DNA of 64,000 nucleotides from contig NC_056758.1 in assembly GCF_018687715.1 (NCBI RefSeq), positions 24,206,501-24,270,500 on the forward strand. The letters are read 5' to 3'. Positions 11,445-24,052 of the stretch are shown here, in pieces; position 1 is the stretch's first letter; each line of letters starts with the position of its first letter. This DNA comes from Carya illinoinensis (lineage: Eukaryota > Streptophyta > Magnoliopsida > Fagales > Juglandaceae). Position numbers and translations under genes: made by a program. The notes beneath the pieces were generated by a model, which was given only the letters and a program-made list of their open reading frames with translations, had not been told where the DNA came from and made no database searches.

Positions 11445-12745
11445 TGACCGGTGCAAAACTGCAAGTGCACAGTATCGTAGTTTTATAGTAAAGTGATAAG
11501 AAGAGTATCGTCCTCAGGGATTGGTACCTTACTCTTGCCAAATACCAAAATTATACTAAACTTGATTTTATCTAGAGGAATCACTAAGATTTTTGTAGTT
11601 GCAATTTAAACTAAATCAACTCAAAGAGAAACATGCAAAGCAAATAAAACTGACGTTCGAAGATCAACTTAATGGGGAAGAAAATTTCTAGGAAATCGAT
11701 TTCACCTAATTCTTCACTATGCTTTTCTCATCCAGCTAACTTAATTTAATTCTCTTTTCTCATCTAGCTAACTTAATTTAATTCTCTTTTATCTATTAGC
11801 AAATCTCTAAATCATCCAAAAGCCTCTTTCGATAGTCAATTGGAAATGACTCTTGTTTATCAATTCACACAAGAATATGCAAATTTAATAAAGCAAGAAA
11901 GCAATAAAACCAATGATTTAATTACTACATAGGTTCATACAAGTCTTTCGATCTCTATACTTACCTATGCTGAAATATTCAAGATCTACCCTATGATTCC
12001 CTCTTTTGATAGCAAATCACAAGATTACTTATCATCTAATCAATAGCCAGTTAATTAGAAGCAATAAACTCAGAATAAATCAGATAAACAAAGAGAGAAT
12101 TGCATTAAATTAGCGTAGACAATCAAGTATAGTTCGGAAATAGGTTACATCGTTTTCCTAGAATGAAGAAAATTTAGCTCATGCTAGAAATGGAATTCAA
12201 CATAAACGAATTCACCATAATTGTTCTGAGAAGATTGGAAGAAAATAAACATTGAAAAATCCTCCTTGCAGCCGCAACTCGTCTTCAAAAGCTCAAGGGA
12301 ATGATTCAACGCTTTTCTCCCGTCCGTGCTCGTGTATGATTCCAACGTACGTGCAATAATTGGAATTCCCTCTCCAAAACAGATGATTTGAATCCCTCTA
12401 GCTATGTTTTTCTATCCCAAAAAGTGTTCTCTAGTCAAAAAGTACGGCCATAGGGTGAAAAATCCATTTTTTATATCGTCTCATGGCGGAAAACCCTAGA
12501 TTTGTCAAAATACGATGTTCGCTCGAGTGGGGTGTCGAGCGCACGTCGAGCGTTCGACTCTGCCTGAGTTCGCTCGAGCGTCCAATGTCTCCGCTCGAGC
12601 GATCTTTGTTTTTTAGCAACCTGCTCGAGCTCCCTGTCGAGCGGCAGTCGAGCGTTTGAATCTGCCTGAATTCGCTCGAGCGGCCAAAAACCTCCGCTCG
12701 AGCGAACTTGTAAAATCTGCATTATGAAATTTTTGCAAGTCATCA
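11445..12745. mobile_element. Solo LTR, family 2 (1.3 kb)
   Basis: Begins TGACCGGTGCAAAAC and ends TGCAAGTCATCA, flanked by GTCAT on both sides (11440-11444 and 12746-12750). It has no coding sequence. It sits inside copia gag, and gag reads through when it is removed. The last 250 bases are unusually CpG-rich with repeated GCTCGAGC palindromes. I infer a solo LTR from the TG...CA ends and the 5-bp duplication. Its autonomous partner is not in the window. Confidence 0.8.
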
Positions 12746-12784
12746 GTCATAGTGATGAAGATAAAAGGGACTGTTTGGGTTCGA
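12746..12784 (-). pseudogene. Copia gag, short N-terminal piece
   Basis: Thirty-nine bases between two insertions. On the minus strand they join gag at 11439 (after removing 11445-12745 and one GTCAT) and the gag start at 28570 (after removing 12785-28569), giving one open frame. Confidence 0.65.
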
Positions 12785-15435
12785 TGTGATAACCTGAATC
12801 TAGTAGAGCATATGTCATAGCTTTATTTTTTTAAAAGCAATAGTATTTTAGGGCCTTAGTGTTTTGAGTAAAGATGAGGCCTTAGAAGTTTAGTAGAGAA
12901 ACTTGAGCCCAATAGAGGGAGTTAGCCCTAAAATCCTTAGTGAATTTTGGCCCCTATAAGAAACCAAAGCCCATGACCCAAGCCTTTGTCAATGGTGCCA
13001 TGTGTCGTACATGCAAGGCACTATGTATCTAGGCTTGATAGTGGACTAAGGGGGAGAGAGAAGTGTAGGGAAAGCCAAGGGATGGCTTGCATGCATATTT
13101 GAATGGGATTGACACTTATCCTACATGCATGAAACTTCTAGAAGAACTAAGTGACAAGATGACCTAGGGAAGACCAATGGATTTTTGGATTTGCCTTCCC
13201 CACATGCCTAGAACCACCTATTTGGCCCAAATCCGAGTTTCCATGTTGATGCTTCTAGAAAAGGGAACTTAGGGAAGATAAAAGTAGAGTTCCAAGGAGA
13301 TTTGCATAGGGAAACTTAAGGGACACAAGGGGATTATGAATTTCTTGGCTTATACTGAAAATATTTTCAGATTTTGCTAAGTGTCAAACATGTCATGGGT
13401 TTTTAGAAAATTTGAAGAAGGGACATTTGTACAATGGACTTATTTACCATTGAATTTTTGGCCACTACTTGTCCACGTTCAACCCTTGCTTGCCAATTGT
13501 CATTTTATTTAAAAAATGGACCAATGGCACATGAAAAGTCATCTCGAGAAGATGAAGCAACAAAATGGATGGAGAAGAAAAGATGGTGGACGGCCATAGG
13601 CAAGGCAAATGCCTATGCCACTTGTCATTCATGCCAAGAGTTTGCTTGTTGGGAAAAGGAAAAGGCATAAGCTATTTTACAAAGTACCCTTGAAGGAAGT
13701 TCACTTGTTTATGAAGGAGGAAGGGCAACGGAGGGAAAATCTGATTTTTGGCTAAGGGAAGGAAATCCTAACATGCCATCTATGCTTGCCCATTCCCAAT
13801 GCACCCAATGAGGGAAATCTAAGAGACCATTTCGGTAATGGAGGTAAACAAGAAGGAGATGAAGGGACCAAGTATAAAAGAGGGGAGGAGAACAGGCCTA
13901 AGGGCTTTTCTTCTTGCCATTTTCAGAACTCACATGTATCCTGACTCTTACCAAATGAAATCCACATATTTACTTGAAGATCCTTATGCTTTCTTACATT
14001 TTCTCTTTAACCAAAAAAGGGAAGTTCATCCGAGAAGAGGGTTTCAACATCTTCAAGAAAGACCAAGATGAGATCCAAATCTTAGGAGAGTTCAAAAGTG
14101 ATGAAGCACACACGTATCCTTCACATTTTCTCAAAAACTGAATTAGGGTTTCTTGGAAACCCATGAAGCCAATTGATGGAAGGTGTCTATCCTTCCTATT
14201 TTTGATCCCCATCATATGTTCTTGTCTCATTTTAAGTTTGGTTTGAGTCTAGGAGTGAAGCAAAGGATTTCTTGACTCAAAACCTTAGAGGCTGAATGGT
14301 CTAGTTTTGTTTGAGCCTTAGTGGTAACCCTAGAAACCACACACACTCAAGAATCATGGATTAGGATTTTTAGAACCCTTATTCTAACTAGTTACACTTC
14401 GATTTACAACTTGCTATTTGTTAATTTTTGTGGATTCTTATAAGTATACACTCAACTTACTTGTTAATTTATGTATACTTTTGTGTAAATCATTAATTTG
14501 TTTCTATTACTTTGATTGTTATTCTTGTTTGCTTGATTGAACACTCTTACATGAACTTGAAATATGATTATGGAATGACTAATATGAATCATTTTATGAT
14601 GAAAAATGGTGATAAGATTCTTTACATGTTTCGGTTTTGAGGAAAAAGATATTGATGTTTGAAGATTTGTGATGATTCGGTTTTACCATACCTTGAGTGA
14701 CTTGGATCTTGTTCAAATGCCATAATTTCATGTCTTGTTTTACCAGTCATGAATTTTAAGTATCTTGGATGAAGTTTGGATCATGTTTAAGTGATGATCT
14801 TCCATGTTCTTGTGCATGTATGTTTTGGCCAAGGCTTAATTTCATAGTTCTATGTATGTATTTTGATATCTCATGTGTTCTATGTTATCATGCCATGAAT
14901 CGAACATGATATGTTTGGTTATTTCATGCACGACATTTGATACGGCATATGTCAAGTACTAGCACACATATCTTAAACCTCATGTCACATGCATTTAGGA
15001 AAAGTGATTTCAAAGAGAAATGTTTTCAAAGAACAAAAAGATTTTTTTTTTTGGGAAATGAGTAATGTTTTTAAAAAGTTTTATCACGACTCCAAATGCT
15101 AGAGCAGGGGAATGTCCTAGTGGAACTTCTTTGTCTATTCTGGAGTGCTTAAGAATGGAGTGGTAACTTCTAGGTCGACAAAGAACCATCAACGTGCCTT
15201 GGATGGATTCTTTCAAAAGAATGCTGAAGCAGGGTATCGCCTAACTCTAGTGGGTGCACAAGGCATGTCATCTGACATAGAATTGTTGAGTTAATAAGTT
15301 AAGTTATGTTAAGACGTAGTCATCATGGTGCACAGACAGGTGATGGTGCAGTAATTAGCAGGAACATGTGGTGCATAGGGGAGCTGTGATGTGTCCACAA
15401 GTGTTATAAGTACAAGGCCACGCTCCTACATGATA
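12785..15435 (+). mobile_element. 5' part of an LTR (family 3), interrupted by LINE/Athila insertions
   Basis: Starts TGTGATAACC inside copia gag and shares layout with family 1 LTRs, including a block near 15085-15200 that resembles their post-polypyrimidine block. The sequence is broken at 15435, where a LINE begins, and resumes after the LINE poly(A) at 28222, ending GGGGGCGCCACA at 28569. Outside lie TTCGA (12780-12784) and TTCTC (28570-28574), a plausible decayed 5-bp duplication. About 3.0 kb in total, probably a solo LTR. The link between the two parts is inferred from position and gag continuity. Confidence 0.6.
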
Positions 15436-16462
15436 TGGTCCTAAGGTCAAGGAGTCTAGCATTGGGAAAAAGACAGTTAACTAGCAAGTAGGAGGTGAAC
15501 ATAGGACACATGCTACGGCTAGCTTGAAGAATAAAACTAAGAAATGGAAAATAAACGCAATAAAAGAGGGTTCATACAATGAAGGAAAGGAGGTAGAGCA
15601 TCTGGTTGATATCTCCAACTATGCTTTGAGAACTAATTACAAGAAGGGGTGTAAGAAGAGGGTACATGAGGATGATCCTGGCGAAAAAAGAACAAAGTGA
15701 TTTGATGACAACAAGGAAAACCACAATGAAATGGCAAAGGCTGGTGCCCAGCCCTGCCAATCCCAATGAGCATACTAGTATGGAATTGCCGAGGGCTTGG
15801 GAACTCTCAGACAGTTAGTGTCCTTAGAAATTTAACTAAGGAAAAGTGACCCAACTTAGTTTTCCTTGTGGAAACTAGGAGCAGAAAATCAAGACTTGAA
15901 GAGGTGAGGAGGAGTTTGAAGATGGAGGGTTGTTTTGCTGTGGATTGTGCGGGATTGAGTGGAGGCATTGCATTCTATGGAAGAAAGCCTGGTAGGTCAG
16001 AATAATCAACTACACAAGATGGCATATTAGTGCACTGATTCAAGAAGGAGATCTTGGACCAACTTGTCATTTCACAAGGTTCTATGCACACCCTGACTCG
16101 GCCAAAAGGAGTAGTAGCTGGCAATTGTTGCAAATACTAAAACCCTCTAGCCCCATGGATTGGCTCTATGCAAGTGACTTCAATGAGATCTTGCACTAGA
16201 AAGAAAAAGTGGGTGGAGCAAGCAGGCCATATAGACAAATTGAATCTTTTAGAATGGCTGTAGACTACTGTGGACTTAATGACATCCATGCACAGGGATT
16301 GAGGTTCACATAGTCCAGCAACAGAGGTGGAAAGGCCTTCATTAAAGAAAGGATTGATAAAGCCTTTGCTAACAAGGAATGGAATGATCTTTTCAAGAAT
16401 GGTTTGTGTACTGCACTAGCTGCAATTAAATCTGACCACTCCCCCCTTGTAATTGAAAAGCA
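15436..16462 (+). pseudogene. LINE fragment A (end of ORF1 and N-terminal endonuclease)
   Basis: About 95 percent identical by eye to 23730-24749. The endonuclease starts at ATG 15766 with the plant L1 opening (W-N-C-R-G-L-G). Four stop codons sit at the same places as in LINE B: 15482, 15847, 16003 and 16197. It is cut at the right by the Athila LTR at AAGCA. LINE B shows the uninterrupted sequence at that point. Nonfunctional. Confidence 0.85.
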
Positions 16463-18132
16463 TGATGAAGTGATAAAACTACATAATTAAGCTACTTAAG
16501 TGAATAAATTGTTTAACCAAAAACGATTTAAGTACTTAATTATATAGTAGATCATGATACTTGAGATCATTGTTAAATTTTAATATTTTTTTGTGCTTAA
16601 AAAGATTTATAACACAATTATTTCACATCAAAATAAATATTTTAATTTTACTCTTTCCATATGATGTTTATATGCTGCAGGACATTTTGACAAGTCATAA
16701 ACAAATGCAAAAGGAGCTGCAAGTTGCAAGCTATAGCAGAGCAGCGCAGCTCATGACAATCACGCTGGACTTCACTCAAAGAAGAGATCACGCTGGATTT
16801 CATTGGAAAGCAGGAGCATGCCGAACATATCATGCTGGACGCAGCACGTTGCAGGAGAGAGGGCGCCTTCATCATTTGTTTTTCTCAGCTATACTTATTT
16901 TATTTTTTTGTTTCAGACAGTTTGGTTTTTCAGTAGCTTTTGGCATGTGAATTGCTTTTTGGTTCTAGACCTAGCACTAGGGTAGAGTAGTTGGGATTTT
17001 TATTATTTCTTTTCTTTCTCGTTAGGAGGCAGGTGGCTTGCTTTGACTTACTACACTCTGTTTTCATGAGAGACATTCGGCGTAGCAGAGTAGATTTTAT
17101 TTCTTTCTTTTTCATTTAAGCTAGAGAAGCAGCAGAGTGGAGTTTTAGTTTTTATTTTCTTTCTTTCATTCAGACGGAGAACAGGGGCGGAAGCTCTCAT
17201 CTTCAGATTGAGATTTGTTTTATTTTTCATTGCTTTTATTTCTTAGCATTTATTTTCGTTGAAGACGCTAGGCGACTAGTTTTTGTTTATTATTTTCTCT
17301 GCTTCTTTCATTTCCAGACCTGTTCGGCATCAATTATGGCCAGTTTGGAGTTATTTTCATTACGTTTTTCCAGCTTTATTTCTTAGTTATTCATTCAGCT
17401 TGTTTTATTTATTCTTCTGTATTTATTTTCATACAATAACTTGAAATGTTAGGATTCATCATTTTTGAGCATTTTACTTATTTAGAAATGATAGGCTAGA
17501 TTTTTGGATTAGGGATTCAATGAGTAACCTATGACTGTTTTGGAGTAGATTTTCTTCAATGCTATTGATTTCAGTGATTAACTTGTTGGATAATATTTCA
17601 ATTTACAGATAGAAAGGATTGAAGTTCTTTGTTCTTGGTTTAGATTAGTTGTAGACGTAAAGGCACAATTAATACTTGAACAAGTAACAAGACTTTGATG
17701 GCTTTCTTCCACTTTTTTACAATTGTTATATAATATGTCAAGTAGTTTTATTAGGCTAAGAATTGGGATTCATTGCTATATTATCCGACCATGATTTCTA
17801 GGAATGGGAGCATTGTTGAGAGAAGATGAAAAGAGAAGTAAATCAATCTCCAAATCAGTGGGTGAAAATTGCATTCCAAGTGTTTGTTCTTTTGTTTTTT
17901 ACAAGTTTAATTCATTTACCACACACTTTCTCTAAGTTTTTTTAGTTTTGGTAATTTTAGAATCATAGATTCACATCCATTTTCATTTTTCATAATCGAT
18001 ACATTTTTTTATACAAAGAAAATCTCACAAACGCTTTGATAACTCTTTGTCCTTGTGGAATACGATCCTAGACTCATCCTTGTATTACTTTGACAGCTTC
18101 TACGCTTGGAAGACAAAATTATAAGCTGATCA
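16463..18132 (+). repeat. Athila-like 5' LTR
   Basis: Starts TGATGAAGTGATA directly where LINE A stops, and ends GATCA six bases before the primer site, giving about 1.67 kb. The left duplication would be AAGCA (16458-16462). No 3' LTR remains, so the right boundary rests on the primer site and the CA end. Open frames inside it have no recognisable domain. Confidence 0.75.
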
Positions 18133-18138
18133 AGTTTT

Positions 18139-18156
18139 TGGCGTCGTTGCCGGGGA
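18139..18156 (+). other. Primer-binding site (tRNA-Asp type)
   Basis: TGGCGTCGTTGCCGGGG differs at one base from the TGGCGCCGTTGCCGGGG primer site typical of Athila/Tat elements. Confidence 0.8.
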
Positions 18157-18417
18157 CAACGGGTGTTTGTCAAAGCATTCTATTTTTACTGAGAGGACAT
18201 TTGTGGAACTGTGAACCTCTTCACAGCCTGGGTGATATCTTTACCTCTCATTTTACTTATTTACTTTTATATTATTTTGTGCTAAAGTTGCACGTTTGGT
18301 TAAGCAAGAGATAGCACATATAGACTTGCTAGGACTGAATCATCGACCTCATCATCGAGTGCATCATCTGTTTCTCTTAATTCAGTATTTGAATTATCAT
18401 TTGACACTCATGGTAAC

Positions 18418-19780
18418 ATGACTGAAGAAGAAGGACACAATGATAGGGAGATGGAAAATCCCAACAGGACACTTAGAGAATATTTGCATCCTATTAGGAC
18501 CACCACTCCATCATGCATCATTACACCTTTGAATGCTCATAATTTCAATTTTAAACCTGGAATGATACCATTATTGCCTCATTTTCATGGAATGGATTCT
18601 GAAAATCCTTACTTGCACCTCAAGGAGTTTGAGGAAGTATGCTCCACATTTTTGGATCAAAACTGTACTGAGGAGATTGTTAGATTGAAGTTGTTTCCTT
18701 TTTCTCTTAAGGACAAAGCAAAAACATGGTTGAATGCATTGAGGCCAAGATCCATTGGAACATGGCAAGAAATGCAAGCTGAATTTCTGAAATAGTATTT
18801 TCCAATGCATCGCATTAATGCTTTAAAGAGACAAATCATGAATTTTTCTCAAAAGGAAAATAAAACTTTTTATCAAAGTTGGGAAAGATTCAAAGATCTC
18901 TTAAATGCTTGTCCACACCATGATTACGAGAATTGGCGCATTATTAGTTTTTTTTTATGAAGCTTTGGTACCTAAGATGCGACAATTTGTTGAAACCATA
19001 TGTAATGGAGAATTCTTTGATAAGGAACCGGAAGAAGCATTTGCATATTTTGATTACTTGGCTGAAAACGCTCAATCATGGGACACTTCTTGTGTCTATG
19101 ATAGAGCTGAACCATTGAGGACAGTTAGTGGGGGTGTAAATATGTTTTAAATGAGGAGGATGATTTGAAAGTTAAATTTGCCTTATTGTCAAAAAGATTG
19201 GAGGCGATTGAGTTGAAGAAAGTGCATGAAATTCAAGACATTCCAAAACAAGGAAAATGTAACATTTGTGATGATATTAGCCATGTAACATCTGAATGTC
19301 CTACTATTCCAGCTTTTAAAGAAGTTTTGTGTGATGCTTCTCATCCTGTTAACATGATTTCTAAGCCTTTTCCTGCACCATATTCTAACACTTATAATAT
19401 AGGTTGGAGAAATCATCCCAATTTCAGCTGGAGAAATGATCATCCTACAAATTCAGCACATCCGGGAGCTAGTGCACCTCAATATTCAGTTCAAACCCAG
19501 CAAAATGCACTAATTCCAGCCCCTAGAAGACCCATGGATGACCCATTTCAACAAATGGCTTCTGCTCTTCAGCAGTTCATGCAAAGTCAAACTACCATAA
19601 ATAACCAAACTTCCCAAGCCATCAATGACATAAGGAATAATTTGACCAAGCTGGACACAACCTTGAGTGCGCAAGAGAAAGAAAAATCCTCAAGTCCAAA
19701 TTGCTGCCATAGAGTCTTCATCTTCTTCAAAAGCAAATGTCAGGACTTGCAAGGCCGTAATAACTCTCCGTAGTGGCAAA
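18418..19780 (+). pseudogene. Athila-like gag
   Basis: ATG 18418 opens a frame with the Ty3/gypsy gag core (F-x-G-x-D-S-E-N-P-Y-x-H-L-K-E-F, then KAKTWLNAL). A TAG at 18793 replaces a Gln codon, and the core continues to about 18950, where a T-run shifts the frame. The stretch 18905-19150 continues the core (EALVPKMRQFVE). The stretch 19165-19773 has a knuckle of form C-x2-C-x4-H-x4-C near 19259-19303, then a Q/N-rich tail. At least three lesions. It would have formed the nucleocapsid. Confidence 0.85.
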
Positions 19781-20620
19781 GAAGTTGAAACATTGGGTAA
19801 TGAAGCTGGCAAGAAAGGTGAAAGTTCCATTTCTAATGCACAAGGTAAAAATTCTGATGTTGATGTTTCTTTGGAACCAAAGGTAACTCCTCTGGCACCC
19901 TTTCCTCAAAGATTGGTTCCTTTACATAAAGATAAACATTATGCTGAGATTTTGGACATTTTTAGACAAGTGCACATTAACATTCCTCTTCTTGATGCCA
20001 TTGAGCAAATCCCCACATATGCCAAATTTTTGAAAGATTTGTGTACGGTTAAAAGAAGACTTAATGTGAAAAAGAAGTCATTTCTCACGGAACAAGTCAG
20101 AGCCATTATCCAATCCAATACTCCTCCTAAGTATAAAGATCCAGGTTCTCCAACAATAGCTTGTGTTATAGGAAGCTCCAAAATAGGCCAAGCACTACTA
20201 GACTTAGTTTCTAGTGTCAATTTGCTTCCTTATAACACCTATGAACAACTTGGTTTAGGAGAGTTGAAACCAACTTCTATCATCTTGCAATTGGCCGACT
20301 GTTCAATTAAAAAGCCTAGGGGAGTGGTAGAAGATGTGTTGGTGCAAGTAGATAAATTTTATTATCCTGTTGATTTTGTGGTATTAGATGTTCAATTAAC
20401 TCCTCACTCTATCTTTCAGGCACCTGTCATTTTAGGGAGGCCATTTTTGGCTACTTCCAACGCTTTGATAAATTGTCGAAGTAGCATCCTTAAATTGACT
20501 TTTGGCAATATGACGTTGGAGTTAAATGTATTCAACACGTGTAGGCAACCACAAGATTTGAAAGAACTCCAGAAAGTGAATTGTTTGGAATCTTTACTTG
20601 CTGAAGAATTTTTTTTATAG
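19667..20620 (+). pseudogene. Athila-like aspartic protease region
   Basis: The frame contains the linker ITLRSGKEV, typical of Athila/Tat elements, and the retropepsin region. The usual C-D-L-G-A-S active site is altered to L-D-L-V-S-S, followed by NLLPY, and the downstream block ILGRPFLAT is kept. A stop follows the acidic LAEEFFL end at 20620. The frame overlaps the gag tail by a shift. The changed active site means it is inactive. Confidence 0.82.
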
Positions 20621-20632
20621 CAAGAGAGTCAA

Positions 20633-22513
20633 ATGGAACTTATTTTACCTGGAACCTTAGAAAATAGTGAATTGTTGGATACTAATGCAGTAAATTCTAG
20701 TGCAGGTAGCAAAATGGACTCATTGTGGCGACTTAAGTTCGAAGATCTGCCACTTCAATCCATACACCAACAACCATCGAATGAAGTTCCTCCATCACCG
20801 GTTTTGAAACCACTACCTGAATCGCTGAAATATGTTTTTCTTGGGCTAACTAACACTTTTCCATGTATTATCTCATCTTCTTTGTCAGTTGAGCAAGAGG
20901 AGCAACTCCTACGAGTTCTTCAGCAACATAAAGGAGCACTTGGATGGTCAATTGCCGACATCAAAGGAATCAGCCCCACCATTTGCACACATAGAATTTT
21001 CTTGGATGAGAATTCATCACCAACTCGAGAGATGCAAAGGAGATTGAATCCTACGATAAAGGAGGTGGTTAAAAATGAAGTCTTGAAGCTCTTGGATGTA
21101 GGTATCATCTTTCCCATCTCGAATAGTCAATGGGTAAGTCCTACTCAAGTAGTTCCTAAGAAATCTGGGGTTACAATTGTGAAAAATGAAAAAGATGAAT
21201 TAATCCCAGCTAGGACCACCACAGGATGGCGCATGTGTATTGATTTTAGGAAACTAAATGCTGTCACAAGAAAGGACCATTTTCCATTACCATTTTTAGA
21301 CCAAACTCTGGAAAGAGTTGCGGGCCATAGCTTTTATTGTTTTCTTGATGGTTTTTTGGGATATTATCAAATTGAAATAGCCCCTGAAGACCAAGAAAAA
21401 ACTACTTTTACTTGCCGGTTTGGAACTTTTGCATTTAGGAAAATGCCCTTTGGACTTTGTAATGCACCCGCCACATTTCAGCGATGCATGTTAAGTATTT
21501 TTAGTGACATGGTTGAACATATCTTGGAGGTGTTTATGGATGATTTTTTAGTCTATAGTAATTCATTTGATGCATGCCTTACTCACCTCACTACTGTTTT
21601 GGCTCGATGTGAAAAGAAAAATCTACTCTTAAATTGGGAAAAATGCCATTTTATGGTGCGGCAAGGTATTGTCCTTGGTCACATCAGCTCAGCTCGAGGC
21701 ATTGAAATTGACAAATCTAAAATTGATCTAATATCGATGTTACCCATTCCAAAATCAGTCAAAGTTATTAGATCATTTTTGGGACATGTCGGGTTTTATA
21801 GGCGTTTCATAAAAAACTTTAGCTCCATATCGAGACCTTTGTGTGAGTTGTTAGCTAAGGATTGCATTTTTAATTGGACTGATGCATGTCAAGTTGCTTT
21901 TGAGCAACTCAAATCTATGCTTGTTACTGCACCTATAATTCAACCACCTGACTGGTTACTGCCATTTGAGATCATGTGTGACGCCAGTAACCTTGCCGTA
22001 GGTGCTGTCCTTGGTCAGCGGAGAGGTAAGCTTCCATTTGTGATTTATTATACAAGCAAAACACTTGATGCAGCTCAGAAAAATTACTCCACCACTGAAA
22101 AGGAGTTATTAGCAGTTGTTTTTACTTTGGATAAATTTAGATCTTACATTTTAGGCTCTCCAATTGTTATATTCACTGACCATGCAGCTCTTAAATATTT
22201 GCCCACAAAGAAAGATGCCAAGCCTCGACTGATTAAATGGATTTTGTTATTGCAGGAATTTAATATCAGCATCAAGGATAAAAAGGGAGTAGAAAATGTG
22301 GTTGCCGATCATTTATCTCGACTCGTCGTTGAAAATTCTGAACCTACTACTTCCATTTCAGATTCCTTTCCAGATGAACAGCTTTTAGCTGTTGATTCTT
22401 TACCTTGGTTTGCTGATATTGTTAATTTCTTGGTGACAGGATACACCCCACCACATTGGAGCTCTCAAGACATCAAAAGGTTTAAATTGGAGGTCAGATT
22501 TTTCTTTTATGAT
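20633..22513 (+). pseudogene. Athila-like reverse transcriptase and RNase H
   Basis: A 629-codon open frame, the longest in the window. In order: connection (WSIADIKGI), RT with WRMCIDFRKLN near 21226, the polymerase site FMDD (about 21532-21546), the GHVGFYRRF block, and RNase H with CDASNLAVGAVLGQR, TTEKELLAVVF, FTDHAALKYL and VVADHLSRL. After RNase H it runs only to about 22513, where LINE ORF1 begins. Integrase, 3' end and 3' LTR are missing. The catalytic residues look intact. Confidence 0.9.
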
Positions 22514-23778
22514 GACCGATAAATTGGAAGAAAAGTCTTTTTTTCACGTCAAACAATATTTATCAAAGGAGGAGGATAGAAGAGGAAAGCACTACATAGT
22601 CGGAAGAGCGATGACGGAGAAAGGGATTAATAGCAAAGCGTTCAGAATTACAATGTCTCAAATTTGGAGGTTGGAAGGCTGGGTCAGGTTTAAAGAGTTG
22701 GGAGACCAGTGCTTTCTGATTGAGTTCAAAACTCAGGCAGACAAGGAGAAAGTTCTCAGTGGCCTTCCCTGGTTCTTTGATAGACATCTCCTCATGTTGT
22801 TAGAAGTGGACGGAACAATATCAATAAATGAACTTCATTTTGCGTATGAACCCTTCTGGGTTCAGCTCCATAACCTGCCACTAGCCACCATGACAGAAGA
22901 ACTGGGAGAATAGTTTGCTGCCTCTATTGGAAATGTGATATGGGTGGACATTGAAGTAGATGGATGTGCATGGGGGAGAAGCTTGAGAGTGAGGGTAGCT
23001 GTGGACATCCATAAACCTCTTATGAGAGGGAAATGGATAAAGTTTGGAGATAAGAAGCACTGGATTTCACTTAAATACAAAAGATTGCAGAACTTCTATT
23101 TTCAATGTGGGGTGCTATTTCACAAAGGAAAAGAATGCACCAGGCTGCGGCCTGAGCATCGAGGTGAGGAGGAAGCTCCAACACAGTTTGGCCCCTGGCT
23201 CCGTGGGCAGCCGAGGAACATAAACATCTTTGATAGTTGTAGGTATGGTGGCTCTGGCAGGGAGAAAAAACAGTATGGGGAACATCAAAGAGATAGAGCT
23301 GAAGGTGTCAGAGAAGAGGCATGGCTAAAATCTCAAGCTATCAATCAATAGGCTAAGGCAGAAGAGCAGGAAAGTTTACCAACGGAAAAGAAGGGAAATG
23401 GTTTTCGAGCCTAGCACACAACAGTTAAATGAAGGAAGCTTGGGTAAAGGTAACTATCTTGATTCTTACCTAGGGGTCCATAACTCAGTTCAGGCCAAAA
23501 GTAAACTTTTAGAACACAATGAGGCAGTGTATGTCCATGTAAACAGTGTAGTGGGGGAAAACACTAGTTCCCAAAGTCCACAGGGTTCCAACGTGGGAAT
23601 GGAAATAGAGGCTGACTTAACAACACCTAGAGGAATAGGGGTTGATAATAATACTATGGCACACGTTTTAGACAGTGAAGTGAACATAATAACAGCTAAA
23701 AATAAGGAGGGGTCTAAGAAGGGGCAATGTGGTCCTAAGGTCAAGGAGTCTAGCATTGGGAAAAAGACAGTTAACTAG
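22514..23778 (+). pseudogene. LINE B ORF1 (DUF4283 / zinc knuckle)
   Basis: The frame 22509-22913 contains the plant LINE ORF1 module (SQIWRLEGWVRFKELG, then LPWFFDRHLLML), and 22935-23351 continues it with a degenerate zinc knuckle after YFQCG. A TAG at about 22911 and later stops break it. ORF1 proteins bind RNA for retrotransposition. The true start is lost, because the junction with Athila RNase H lies near 22513. Confidence 0.8.
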
Positions 23779-24052
23779 CAAGTAAGAGGTGAACATAGGA
23801 CACATGCTACGGATAGCTTGAAGAATAAAACTAAGAAATGGAAAATAAACGCAATAAAAGAGGGTTCATACAATGAAGGAAAGGAGGTAGAGCATCTGGT
23901 TGATATCTCCAACCAGGCTTTGAGAGCTAATTACAAGAGGGGGTGTAAGAAGAGGGTACACGAGGATGATCTTGGCGAAAAAAGAACAAAGAGATTTGAT
24001 GACAATAAGGAAAACCACAATGAAATGGCAGAGGCTGGTCCTGCCAATCCCA

